Assembly: GCA_902784585.1 (NCBI GenBank)
Contig: CACZVM010000001.1
Span: 62,001-126,000 of the forward strand
Direction of reading: 5' to 3'
Source of the DNA: an uncultured Bacteroidales bacterium
GTDB taxonomy: Bacteria > Bacteroidota > Bacteroidia > Bacteroidales > Paludibacteraceae
Length of the DNA stretch: 64,000 nucleotides
Both the position numbers and the translations under genes were made by a program. Shown here piece by piece: positions 8,676 through 17,294 of this stretch (positions within the stretch are counted from its first letter, which is position 1; the number at the start of each line of letters is the position of its first letter). A model generated the notes under the pieces. The model was not told the origin of the DNA. It did not search any database and was given only the letters and a program-made list of their open reading frames with translations.

Positions 8676-8751
8676 TGCGCTATTTTGCTAAGTATGCGCT
8701 TTCGCGAACTGCTATCACGACCGATAATAATATAAAAAACGATATACAACA

Positions 8752-9771
8752 ATGGGACTTTTTTCTTTTACTCAAGAGATTGCCATCGACCTGGGAACGG
8801 CCAACACCATCATCATGTGTGATGATAAGATGGTAGTGGACGAGCCTTCTGTGGTAGCTATTTCGATGGCAGACAACAAAATGGTGGCAGTAGGCCGTAA
8901 GGCGCAACAGATGATCGGTAAGGGCGGTAGCATGATCCGCACAGTCCGTCCGTTGCGCGACGGTGTGATTGCAGATTTCTATGCCTGTGAGATGATGATT
9001 CGCGGCATGATTCGCATGATTCCAAAGCAGACACGTCTGTTCACCCCCTCCATCCGCATGGTGGTATGTATTCCTTCAGGTTCGACCGAAGTGGAGATCC
9101 GTGCCGTGCGCGACAGTTCGGAGCACGCAGGAGGACGCGACATCTACATGATCTACGAGCCGATGGCTGCCGCTATCGGAATTGGCATTGACGTGGAGAG
9201 TCCGGAAGGATGCATGATCGTAGATATAGGTGGTGGTACGACAGAGATAGCCGTCATTTCTCTCGGTGGAATCGTAAGTAACAAGTCCATCAAGATTGCC
9301 GGTGACGACTTCAACCAGGACATCATCGAATATATGGGTCGCATGCACAACTTGCGTATTGACGAGCCGACCGCAGAGCGTATCAAGATTCAGGTAGGTT
9401 CCGCCCTGCCCGAACTGGAGGATGCACCGGAAGATTTCGTGGTGGTAGGTCCGAACAAGGTGACTGCGCTGCCTATGTCGGTGCCCGTCAGCTATCAGGA
9501 GATCTCCCACTGTCTAGAGAAGAGCGTGAGCAAGATAGAAGGCGCTATCCTGCAGGCCCTCGAGTCGACGCCGCCTGAGTTGTACTCCGATATCGTGAAG
9601 CGTGGTATCTATCTGACCGGTGGTGGTGCGTTGCTGCACGGCCTGGCCAAACGTCTGACAGACAAGATCACTATACCGTTCCACGTGGCAGACGATCCGT
9701 TGCACTCCGTGGCACGCGGTACAGGTATCGCGCTGAAGAATGTGAATAACTTCGGTTTCCTCATCCGTTGA
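8752..9771 (+). CDS. mreB: Rod-shape-determining protein MreB
   Basis: Actin-like ATPase that polymerises under the inner membrane and directs lateral wall synthesis. The 339 residues begin MGLFSFTQEIAIDLGTANT, where DLGTANT is phosphate loop 1. Phosphate loop 2 is IVDIGGGTTEIAV and the adenosine motif LTGGGALLHGL lies near the C-terminus. Family length is 330-350. It is the first gene of the elongasome operon mreB-mreC-mreD-mrdA-rodA, with 18 bp to mreC, and it has its own promoter. Confidence 0.97.
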   Translation: MGLFSFTQEIAIDLGTANTIIMCDDKMVVDEPSVVAISMADNKMVAVGRKAQQMIGKGGSMIRTVRPLRDGVIADFYACEMMIRGMIRMIPKQTRLFTPSIRMVVCIPSGSTEVEIRAVRDSSEHAGGRDIYMIYEPMAAAIGIGIDVESPEGCMIVDIGGGTTEIAVISLGGIVSNKSIKIAGDDFNQDIIEYMGRMHNLRIDEPTAERIKIQVGSALPELEDAPEDFVVVGPNKVTALPMSVPVSYQEISHCLEKSVSKIEGAILQALESTPPELYSDIVKRGIYLTGGGALLHGLAKRLTDKITIPFHVADDPLHSVARGTGIALKNVNNFGFLIR

Positions 9772-9789
9772 TAACAACCGGTCAACGGC

Positions 9790-10572
9790 ATGCAGAACCT
9801 ACTGAAAATACTGCTGCGATATAGCAACTTCCTGGTGTTTGTGCTCCTGGAAGTTGCTGCCTTTTTGCTTATCGTCTATAATCACGCCGCTCCACGCAGC
9901 AGCGTGCTGAGCACAGCCAACCGGATGGTGGCATGGCAATATGAAACGGTAAGCGAGATAACCGGTTATTTTCATTTGCGCCAACAGAACGACCAGTTGG
10001 CGATGGAGAATGCCTCTCTGCGCAATCAATTGGCTCAGGCCGAAGGTGTGGAGATCATTCAATACCAGTCAGCCAAAGTGGTGCAGATGACCACCGACCG
10101 ACTGCATAACTACCTGACGATCAACTGTGGAACAGACGACGGTATCCAACGCGGCCAAGGCGTGCGCAACGAGAACGGCGTCGTGGGCGTGGTACGGACC
10201 GTAGGCACCCACTACAGCGTGGTAATGCCGATCATCAACACCATGATGAACCTCAGTTGCCGATTCCTCAAAAACGACTATATCGGTACGTTGCAATGGG
10301 ATGGCAAAGACAGTCGGTTCGCCCTGCTTACGGATGTAGCCGCCCATATGGTGGTCAATACCGGAGATACCATCGTGACGAGCGGACTCAGTCCGATTTT
10401 CCCCGAAGGAATACCCGTTGGAATCGTGGAAAGCAGCGTGTTGCACGAGGGTGATTCATACTACACGATACATATTCGCCTCAGCACCAATTTTAAGCGG
10501 CTGAAATATGTGGAAGTGATTCATAATGCAGATCAAATTCAAATAGAGGAGTTGTTGGATGGATTGGACTAA
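9790..10572 (+). CDS. mreC: Rod-shape-determining protein MreC
   Basis: Periplasmic scaffold of the elongation complex, anchored by one N-terminal membrane helix (about 12-31). A coiled-coil stretch (QQNDQLAMENASLRNQLAQ, about 65-83) follows, then the two beta-barrel core with GTDDGIQRGQGV, GVVGVV and the GDTIVTSGLSPIFPEGIPVG loop. At 260 residues it is a normal Bacteroidota MreC. It overlaps mreD by 14 bp, which implies translational coupling. Confidence 0.94.
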   Translation: MQNLLKILLRYSNFLVFVLLEVAAFLLIVYNHAAPRSSVLSTANRMVAWQYETVSEITGYFHLRQQNDQLAMENASLRNQLAQAEGVEIIQYQSAKVVQMTTDRLHNYLTINCGTDDGIQRGQGVRNENGVVGVVRTVGTHYSVVMPIINTMMNLSCRFLKNDYIGTLQWDGKDSRFALLTDVAAHMVVNTGDTIVTSGLSPIFPEGIPVGIVESSVLHEGDSYYTIHIRLSTNFKRLKYVEVIHNADQIQIEELLDGLD

Positions 10573-11053
10573 ACAAATAATACGGTATGCCGTGGTGATG
10601 GTGCTACAGGTACTTCTCTTCGACCAGCTTCAACTGCTGGGCGTATGCCATCCCTACATCTATATACTCTGCCTGATGATGATGCCAATCACCCTGCCGC
10701 ATATCAGCGACATGCTGATTGGTGCGACGGCCGGCCTGATCATGGATATCTTCTGCAATTCACTGGGAGTCCACACAAGTGCATGCATCCTCCTGATGTA
10801 CGTACGACCGTATATACTGAGTGCCCTGATCAACGAGACTGACCGACTGAACGAACAACTCAGTCTGCACTCCCTGGGCATGGAAGCGATGACGAAATAC
10901 GTCGTTATCCTAGTGCTGCTACACCATCTGACGGTATTTATGTTAGCAGCGTGGAGCTGGCAGCACGTGGGATTTGTTGTGCTGGAGACACTGGTCAGCA
11001 GCCTGCTTACAATCCTCGTTATATTGGGTTATAATATTCTGAAATACAGATGA
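10559..11053 (+). CDS. mreD: Rod-shape-determining protein MreD
   Basis: Small integral membrane partner of MreC. The 164 residues are mostly hydrophobic with about five membrane helices (for example 9-25, 34-46, 56-70, 113-130 and 137-157). Sequence conservation in MreD is low, so the call rests on topology, size and its fixed place between mreC and mrdA. It overlaps mreC at its start and mrdA by 4 bp at its end. Confidence 0.9.
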   Translation: MDWTKQIIRYAVVMVLQVLLFDQLQLLGVCHPYIYILCLMMMPITLPHISDMLIGATAGLIMDIFCNSLGVHTSACILLMYVRPYILSALINETDRLNEQLSLHSLGMEAMTKYVVILVLLHHLTVFMLAAWSWQHVGFVVLETLVSSLLTILVILGYNILKYR

Positions 11054-12888
11054 TTAACGATCAGTATTATAGACGCAGATATATCATCAGCGGCATTACT
11101 GTTGGTGTAGTATTGATCTATGTAATACGATTGTTTTTTCTGCAAGTAATCGATCAATCCACCAAAGACCAAGCGGACAACAACGCCCTGGTCAGACAGA
11201 CTATCTACCCCTCACGCGGACTGATGTACGATCGTAATGGCGAACTGCTGGTATTCAATCAGCCCATCTACGAAGTGACGATGATCATGCGCGAGATGAA
11301 AGAGGGATGGGACACCGTGGCTTTCTGCCATTGCCTGAAGATCAGTCGGGAGGAATTTAACACACGTATAGAGGAGATAAAAGACCGGCGCAAGAACCGC
11401 GGTTATTCCCGTTGGACGCCGCAGGTCTTCATGAGTCAGCTGAAGAAAGAGGACATTGCATCGCTGCAAGAAGAACTCTTCCTCTTCCCCGGCGTACAGA
11501 TACAAAAACGCACGTTACGTGACTATACCTACAACGCTGCCGCGCACGTGCTCGGTTCGGTAGGCGAAGTCAACCAGAGCGATCTGGACAACGATCCCTA
11601 CTACACGCGCGGTGACTATTCGGGGCGCGACGGGCTAGAGAAGACCTATGAGCAACAGTTGCGTGGCAAGAAAGGTGTAGAAGTGCTTATGCGCGATGTA
11701 CGCGGGCGCATACAAGGCAGTTATCAAGGCGGCGAACTGGACAGGACAGCCGTTGCGGGCACCGATCTCTACACCACACTGGATATCCATTTGCAGATGC
11801 TGGCAGAAGAGTTGTTGTCCGGCAAGATAGGCAGTGCCGTAGCTATCGAGCCCAAGACGGGTGAGATCTTAGCGCTGGCATCCAATCCAGCCTGGAACCC
11901 AAAAGTGCTGGTGGGCAAAGAGCGTAGCAAGAACTACACGACCCTGCTCAAAGACCCCACCAAACCACTCATGAACCGCGCTACGCAAGCCACCTACTCG
12001 CCCGGTTCGACCTTCAAGACCATCCAATCGCTTGTTTGTCTGGAACAAGGCGCCATCACACCCAACACGCTATATCCGTGTTCCGGTCCGGGCAGTACGC
12101 CCATCAAGTGTACCCACCATCACGGATCGCCCGTGGCTCTGGATAGGGCTATCGAGCAGAGCTGCAACCCCTATTTCTGGTGCGCCTTCCGCGACCTGCT
12201 GCAGAAAGACGGCTACGGCAAAGACAATGCCGATTTTCGTCATCGCTACGAACTATGGCGCGACGCTGTCATGGAGTTCGGTCTGGGACAGAAGTTTACC
12301 GACACGGACCTGAACGAGCAGTCCTCCGGTAGTATCCCCAGCACCAAGTATTTCGACCGCTGGTACGGCAAGACAGGCTGGAAAGCCATTACGATCCGTT
12401 CGCTCAGCATCGGTCAGGGCGAGATTCTCGTCACCCCCCTGCAATTAGCCAATCAGGCCGCCACGATTGCCAATGGCGGATACTTTATCTCGCCCCACCT
12501 GAACAAGCACGATTCTATGCGGATTCATCGGCATAATCTGCATATCAAGAGCAAACATTTCGATGCGGTGAAAGAGGGTATGCATCGGGTGATGATATAC
12601 GGTACAGGACGACATTACGCGGTGGACACGCTACACATGGCGGGTAAGACCGGTACGGTGCAGAACTCCCATGGACGTGACCATGCCATATTCATCGGGT
12701 TTGCGCCGGTGGAAGATCCGCAGATAGCAGTTGCTGTGGTAGTGGAGAATGCAGGCTTTGGTGCCACATGGGCTTGCCCAATAGCCAGCATGATGATCGA
12801 ACAATACCTGACGGGAGAAGTCAAACGGAAAGATTTACGTAAACGTATAGGAGAGAGTGTACTGAATGCGGGCGTCAAGAAGTGGTAA
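11050..12888 (+). CDS. mrdA: Penicillin-binding protein 2 (elongation transpeptidase)
   Basis: Class B PBP that crosslinks peptidoglycan during elongation, paired with RodA. The 612-residue protein has one N-terminal membrane anchor (about 12-30) and a dimerisation/pedestal region starting at IYPSRGLMYDRNG. The transpeptidase domain shows the three active-site motifs: STFK (Ser320 to Lys323), SCN (371-373) and KTGT (533-536). All catalytic residues are present. It overlaps mreD by 4 bp and rodA by 23 bp, so the operon is tightly coupled. Confidence 0.96.
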   Translation: MINDQYYRRRYIISGITVGVVLIYVIRLFFLQVIDQSTKDQADNNALVRQTIYPSRGLMYDRNGELLVFNQPIYEVTMIMREMKEGWDTVAFCHCLKISREEFNTRIEEIKDRRKNRGYSRWTPQVFMSQLKKEDIASLQEELFLFPGVQIQKRTLRDYTYNAAAHVLGSVGEVNQSDLDNDPYYTRGDYSGRDGLEKTYEQQLRGKKGVEVLMRDVRGRIQGSYQGGELDRTAVAGTDLYTTLDIHLQMLAEELLSGKIGSAVAIEPKTGEILALASNPAWNPKVLVGKERSKNYTTLLKDPTKPLMNRATQATYSPGSTFKTIQSLVCLEQGAITPNTLYPCSGPGSTPIKCTHHHGSPVALDRAIEQSCNPYFWCAFRDLLQKDGYGKDNADFRHRYELWRDAVMEFGLGQKFTDTDLNEQSSGSIPSTKYFDRWYGKTGWKAITIRSLSIGQGEILVTPLQLANQAATIANGGYFISPHLNKHDSMRIHRHNLHIKSKHFDAVKEGMHRVMIYGTGRHYAVDTLHMAGKTGTVQNSHGRDHAIFIGFAPVEDPQIAVAVVVENAGFGATWACPIASMMIEQYLTGEVKRKDLRKRIGESVLNAGVKKW

Positions 12889-14329
12889 CATATGGCAGTA
12901 CGTCGACTGGCCCACCATATGGATGTTCCTGGGGTTGGTCTTCTTCGGATGGCTCAATATCTACGGAGCCAGCTATACCTTTGACCAGACGAGCATCGTG
13001 GATTTCTCCAACCGTGCGGGAAAACAGTTCGCATGGATCATGGGCTCACTCAGCCTGGGCATCGTACTGCTGCTCATCGACTATAAGACGTACGATGTGC
13101 TGACCTATATCGCCTACGGACTGATGATCGCGTTGCTGCTCGTCACGCCCTTTCTGGCCCGAGACATCAAAGGTTCTATGTCCTGGATATCACTCGGACC
13201 GGTTAACATACAACCGGCAGAGTTTGCCAAGTGTATCGTAGCGCTGGCTATTGCCAAATATATGGGACAGTACGACTATAAACTGCGTACGTGGCGTGAT
13301 CTTGTCGTTCCATTTGTTCTGATGGGCGTACCGGCCCTGATCATCATGGTGCTTCAGAAAGAGACCGGTTCAGCCCTCGTCTTTGCCGCCTTCCTGCTGG
13401 TATTCTACCGTCAGGGAATGAGCGGATATGTGCTATGGTGCGGCGTGGCCGCCGTAGCCCTTTTCATCCTCTCTATTCGTTTCGGCGCTGTGCCCTTACC
13501 TTTGGGCACCGGTAGTGTGGGGACACTCTGCTGTATGCTCTTGCTGATCGGTATTGAGATCTATTTCATCTGCAAGGAGCATCCTATCCGCTGGCAACTG
13601 CTCATCTTATCGGGAAGCGTGATCGTGATATATGGTATCGGATTGCTCATCAACATATGGTGGTCGGTTCCCTTCGGCTGGTTGTCTATTGGCATCGTGG
13701 TGGCACTGAGTCTATATGCCGCAGTGGTAGCCTTCTATTTCCGTCGCTATGCACTAATATGGGTGGCGCTGTTCAACCTCGCTTGTATCGGTTATACCCA
13801 GGCTTGCGACTTTGTTTTCACGCGCGTGCTTCAGCCCCACCAGCGTATCCGTATAGAGGTATTGCTCGGAATGAAGGAAGACCCTGCCGGCGCGGGTTAT
13901 AACGTCAACCAGGCACGTATAGCCATCGGATCGGGACGTTTCTTCGGAAAGGGATACCTAAACGGCACGCAGACCAAACTGCAGTTTGTGCCGGAACAGG
14001 ATACGGACTTTATCTTCTGCACCGTAGGTGAGGAATGGGGATTTGTAGGTTCTTTGGGCGTACTGATCCTATATGTTTTCTTCATCTTACGCCTCATCAC
14101 CATAGCCGAACGACAACGTAATACCACCACCCAGATATATGCCTATGCCGTAGCCAGCATCTTCCTCTTCCACCTGATGATCAATGTAGGCATGGTGCTG
14201 GGTCTGCTGCCGGTGATTGGAATCCCCCTTCCGTTCTTCAGTTACGGCGGTAGTTCGCTGTGGGGATTCACGATGCTGCTATTTATCCTGCTGCGACTCG
14301 ACGCAGCGCGTATGGAGCAACTGAGATGA
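12866..14329 (+). CDS. rodA: Peptidoglycan glycosyltransferase RodA
   Basis: SEDS-family membrane polymerase that builds glycan strands with PBP2. The 487 residues include about ten or more membrane helices and the SEDS segments FLARDIKGSMSWISLGPVNIQPAEFAK, KEDPAGAGYNVNQARIAIGSG, FVPEQDTDFIFCTVGEEWG and GIPLPFFSYGGSSLW. It is longer than the approx. 370-420 residues of proteobacterial RodA; the excess is an extra hydrophobic section near residues 195-300, as far as I know common in Bacteroidota. It starts inside mrdA, and its stop overlaps the next start as ATGA. Confidence 0.95.
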   Translation: MRASRSGNIWQYVDWPTIWMFLGLVFFGWLNIYGASYTFDQTSIVDFSNRAGKQFAWIMGSLSLGIVLLLIDYKTYDVLTYIAYGLMIALLLVTPFLARDIKGSMSWISLGPVNIQPAEFAKCIVALAIAKYMGQYDYKLRTWRDLVVPFVLMGVPALIIMVLQKETGSALVFAAFLLVFYRQGMSGYVLWCGVAAVALFILSIRFGAVPLPLGTGSVGTLCCMLLLIGIEIYFICKEHPIRWQLLILSGSVIVIYGIGLLINIWWSVPFGWLSIGIVVALSLYAAVVAFYFRRYALIWVALFNLACIGYTQACDFVFTRVLQPHQRIRIEVLLGMKEDPAGAGYNVNQARIAIGSGRFFGKGYLNGTQTKLQFVPEQDTDFIFCTVGEEWGFVGSLGVLILYVFFILRLITIAERQRNTTTQIYAYAVASIFLFHLMINVGMVLGLLPVIGIPLPFFSYGGSSLWGFTMLLFILLRLDAARMEQLR

Positions 14330-14760
14330 GTTTTGTAACCAATCCCATAGGTATCCTGGGTGAGTCGGAAGCGGCGCAAATACTAGAGAGGAAGGGGTTT
14401 AAGGTGCTGGAGAAGAACTGGCGCATGGGACATCTGGAGATAGACCTGATAGCAGAAGGAAAAGATGAGATAGTGTTCGCCGAAGTAAAAGCACGTACGA
14501 CTTTGTATGGCGACAAGAAACCGGAGGAATATGTGGATGAGAACAAGAAACGCCGCATGATAGCTGCCGGCAATGCGTATATCAAATACAGGAAAACAGA
14601 GAAACAATTACGGTTTGATATCATCGGCGTGCTGGTAGATGCCAAAACGAACACAGTCATTTATTCCAACCATCTGGAGAACGCCTTCACTCCGAGAGTT
14701 CGTTCGATTTCATCGGGCTCGCACAGCGGTATGTGGAAATGGCGGAAGAAGGGACGATAA
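14326..14760 (+). CDS. YraN family (UPF0102) nuclease-fold protein
   Basis: A 144-residue protein that keeps the nuclease-fold core of UPF0102: GESEAAQILERKGFKVLEKNWR, then EIDLIAEGKDEIVFAEVKAR, which holds the D and E-x-K residues typical of restriction-like nucleases. The biological substrate is unknown; a role in DNA processing is only inferred. The start was set to the ATG at 14326, which overlaps the rodA stop, because the longer upstream reading would lie inside rodA. The C-terminal tail is basic (KWRKKGR). Confidence 0.88.
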   Translation: MSFVTNPIGILGESEAAQILERKGFKVLEKNWRMGHLEIDLIAEGKDEIVFAEVKARTTLYGDKKPEEYVDENKKRRMIAAGNAYIKYRKTEKQLRFDIIGVLVDAKTNTVIYSNHLENAFTPRVRSISSGSHSGMWKWRKKGR

Positions 14761-14791
14761 TTGCAAAAAGCCAAGTTAATAGCCAATATAT

Positions 14792-16657
14792 ATGGATTTC
14801 AGATATGATGTCATCGTGGTAGGAGCCGGCCATGCCGGCTGTGAAGCAGCCAGCGCAGCTGCCCGTATGGGGAGTCGTACCCTGCTCATCACGATGGATA
14901 TGAACAAGATTGCCCAGATGAGTTGCAATCCAGCCGTGGGAGGCATTGCCAAGGGGCAGATCGTACGCGAGATAGATGCGCTGGGCGGACAGATGGCTAT
15001 CGTTACTGATCGGAGTGCCATCCAGTTTCGCATGCTCAACCAGAGCAAGGGACCTGCCATGTGGAGTCCGCGGAGCCAGAGTGACCGCAAGCGGTTTATT
15101 GAGGAATGGATCAAAGTGCTTTCCGGCACAGACAATCTGCAAATCTGGCAAGATATAGTAACCAGTCTTATTATCAAAGATAATAAGGTATGCGGTGTAC
15201 GCACAATGTTAGGCATTGAGATGCAAGCCCAAGCGGTAGTACTGACCAACGGTACGTTTCTGAACGGACTGATGCACTGCGGCAAGACGCAGATACCCGG
15301 CGGCCGCACTTCCGAACCAGCCTCACACGGACTGACAGAACAACTGGTGGGGCTTGGATTTAGGAGTGACCGGATGAAGACCGGTACGCCAGCCCGCATC
15401 GATGCACGTTCTATCCATTTCGATCAGATGGTGCGCCAGGACGGAGATGACACCTGGCATCAGTTCTCGTATCTACCGAGTGTGCGTCGCGGACTGAAAC
15501 AGATGCCCTGTTGGATCACCTACACCAATCCGCATACACACGACACGCTACGTGCAGGACTACAAGATTCTCCCCTTTTCAACGGACAAATACAGAGTAT
15601 CGGACCACGTTATTGCCCAAGCATAGAAACAAAGATTGTCACTTTTGCGGACAAAGATGCGCATCAGCTTTTCCTGGAACCGGAAGGAGTGGACAGCAAC
15701 GAGTATTACGTCAACGGCTTTTCCAGCAGTCTGCCTTGGCAAGTACAACTGGCGGGCCTCAAGACCGTGAAGGGACTGGAAGATGTAGTGCTCTATCGAC
15801 CGGGGTATGCCATCGAGTATGACTTCTTCGACCCGACTCAACTACATCATACACTGGAGACAAAACTGATTGGAAATCTGTTTTTTGCAGGCCAGATCAA
15901 CGGTACTACAGGATATGAAGAGGCGGCAGGACAAGGACTGGTAGCCGGAGTAAATGCACATATCCGCGTGCACGGCGGCAGCGAGTTTACGATGAGCAGG
16001 GACGAGAGTTACATAGGAGTGCTGATAGACGACTTGGTCAACAAGGGTGTGGATGAGCCCTACCGTATGTTCACTTCTCGCGCAGAGTACCGCATCCTGT
16101 TGAGGCAGGATAATGCGGACGAACGTCTGACCGAACGCAGTTACCAAATAGGACTGGCAGACGCAGACAGATACAATACCCTACGCCAAAAACAAGCTGT
16201 TTGTTCCGATTTCATCGGCTTCTTGCAGAACACCACTATCCATAAGAACCAGATCGACACCTGGCTTGAGCAAATAGGCAGTACACCGCTGCACGAGGGA
16301 TGCAAGATAGCAGACCTGATCCTACGTCCGCAGGTAGGGCTGAAGAAACTGGCCGAGGTGCTACCTGAACTAAAAGAAAAGATGGCGGATATATCCGATG
16401 AATGCATAGAAAGTTGCGAAATTCAGATTAAGTATGCGGGTTATATCAAACGCGAGCGCATGGAGGCAGACAAATTGCAGCGGCTCGATCAGATTCGCAT
16501 TCCAGACACGTTCGACTATACAGACATACAGAGTCTGAGTACGGAGGCGCGACAGAAACTCTCACGCATCCGTCCGAAGAGCATCGGAGAGGCACAACGC
16601 ATTCCCGGCGTGAGCCCGAATGACGTAAGTGTATTGTTAGTTTTGATGGGTAGATAA
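14792..16657 (+). CDS. mnmG: tRNA uridine-5-carboxymethylaminomethyl synthesis enzyme MnmG
   Basis: FAD protein that, with MnmE, makes the cmnm5 modification at U34 of several tRNAs. The 621 residues start with the dinucleotide-binding motif VIVVGAGHAGCEAA. They contain the family blocks SCNPAVGGIAKGQIVREIDALGG, GRTSEPASHGLT, GFRSDRMKTGTPAR with its cysteine-rich neighbourhood, and GTTGYEEAAGQG. The C-terminal helical domain ends IPGVSPNDVSVLLVLM. Length is normal. In many bacteria mnmG lies close to the replication origin; a parS site follows it here. Confidence 0.97.
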   Translation: MDFRYDVIVVGAGHAGCEAASAAARMGSRTLLITMDMNKIAQMSCNPAVGGIAKGQIVREIDALGGQMAIVTDRSAIQFRMLNQSKGPAMWSPRSQSDRKRFIEEWIKVLSGTDNLQIWQDIVTSLIIKDNKVCGVRTMLGIEMQAQAVVLTNGTFLNGLMHCGKTQIPGGRTSEPASHGLTEQLVGLGFRSDRMKTGTPARIDARSIHFDQMVRQDGDDTWHQFSYLPSVRRGLKQMPCWITYTNPHTHDTLRAGLQDSPLFNGQIQSIGPRYCPSIETKIVTFADKDAHQLFLEPEGVDSNEYYVNGFSSSLPWQVQLAGLKTVKGLEDVVLYRPGYAIEYDFFDPTQLHHTLETKLIGNLFFAGQINGTTGYEEAAGQGLVAGVNAHIRVHGGSEFTMSRDESYIGVLIDDLVNKGVDEPYRMFTSRAEYRILLRQDNADERLTERSYQIGLADADRYNTLRQKQAVCSDFIGFLQNTTIHKNQIDTWLEQIGSTPLHEGCKIADLILRPQVGLKKLAEVLPELKEKMADISDECIESCEIQIKYAGYIKRERMEADKLQRLDQIRIPDTFDYTDIQSLSTEARQKLSRIRPKSIGEAQRIPGVSPNDVSVLLVLMGR

Positions 16658-16665
16658 GTCATTTT

Positions 16666-16682
16666 AGTTTGCAAAGCAAACT
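16666..16682. other. Small palindromic hairpin
   Basis: AGTTTGC, AAA, GCAAACT: a perfect 7-bp stem with a 3-nt loop just behind mnmG and 8 bp before the parS site. No T-run follows, so it is probably not a classical terminator. Confidence 0.5.
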
Positions 16683-16690
16683 ACTTCAAT

Positions 16691-16706
16691 TGTTTCACGT
16701 GGAACA
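16691..16706. other. parS site (ParB binding site)
   Basis: TGTTTCACGTGGAACA. Its reverse complement is TGTTCCACGTGAAACA, which equals the parS sequence known from Bacillus subtilis. The centre CACGTG and both arms are intact. The site sits in the 73-bp gap between mnmG and apt. ParB/Spo0J would load here and spread to organise chromosome segregation. This suggests that the window is in the origin-proximal part of the chromosome. Confidence 0.85.
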
Positions 16707-16730
16707 TAGAACATAAAAAACTACAAAAAT

Positions 16731-17270
16731 ATGACAGCAGAAGAAGTTAAAGCACTCATTCGTAATGTACCTGATTTCCCGATCAAGGGCATACAATTCA
16801 AGGACATCACTACCGCATTGGACAATCCGGAAGGTTTAAGGTGGATGCGCGACGAGATTGCTAAGAGGTATAAAGATCTTGGCATTACTCAGGTGGTGGG
16901 TATTGAATCGCGCGGGTTTATCTTAGCCCCGGCGGTTGCCATGGAGATTGGTGCGGGCTTTGTGCCCATCCGCAAACCGGGCAAGTTGCCGGCAGAGACG
17001 GTAGAGGTCAGTTATGCCAAAGAGTACGGCACGGATGTGATACAGATCCATAAGGACGCGCTGAACGAGAAGGATGTAGTGCTCCTGCATGATGATATTT
17101 TAGCCACGGGAGGCTCGATGGCCGCTGCGATAGATCTGGTTCGCAAACTGGGCGTAAAAAAAATATACGTGAACTGTCTAATCGAGCTGGAAGGTCTTCC
17201 AGGTCGAAAGATATTAGCAGAGAAGGGTGCAGAGGTAGATTGCCTATTTGGCATAGAAGTGGACGAATAA
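16731..17270 (+). CDS. apt: Adenine phosphoribosyltransferase
   Basis: Salvages adenine to AMP with PRPP. The 179 residues include the start DFPIKGIQFKDIT, the hood/base-binding segment GIESRGFILAPAVA, and the PRPP-binding loop VLLHDDILATGGSMAAA (about 117-133) with the paired Asp residues. The family length is 170-185. It follows the parS gap, is 24 bp from uvrC, and likely shares a transcript with it. It may complement the adenosine-kinase-like protein at 4335-5339 in purine salvage (inference). Confidence 0.96.
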   Translation: MTAEEVKALIRNVPDFPIKGIQFKDITTALDNPEGLRWMRDEIAKRYKDLGITQVVGIESRGFILAPAVAMEIGAGFVPIRKPGKLPAETVEVSYAKEYGTDVIQIHKDALNEKDVVLLHDDILATGGSMAAAIDLVRKLGVKKIYVNCLIELEGLPGRKILAEKGAEVDCLFGIEVDE

Positions 17271-17294
17271 TACCAATACCGATGGCTACGGCAG

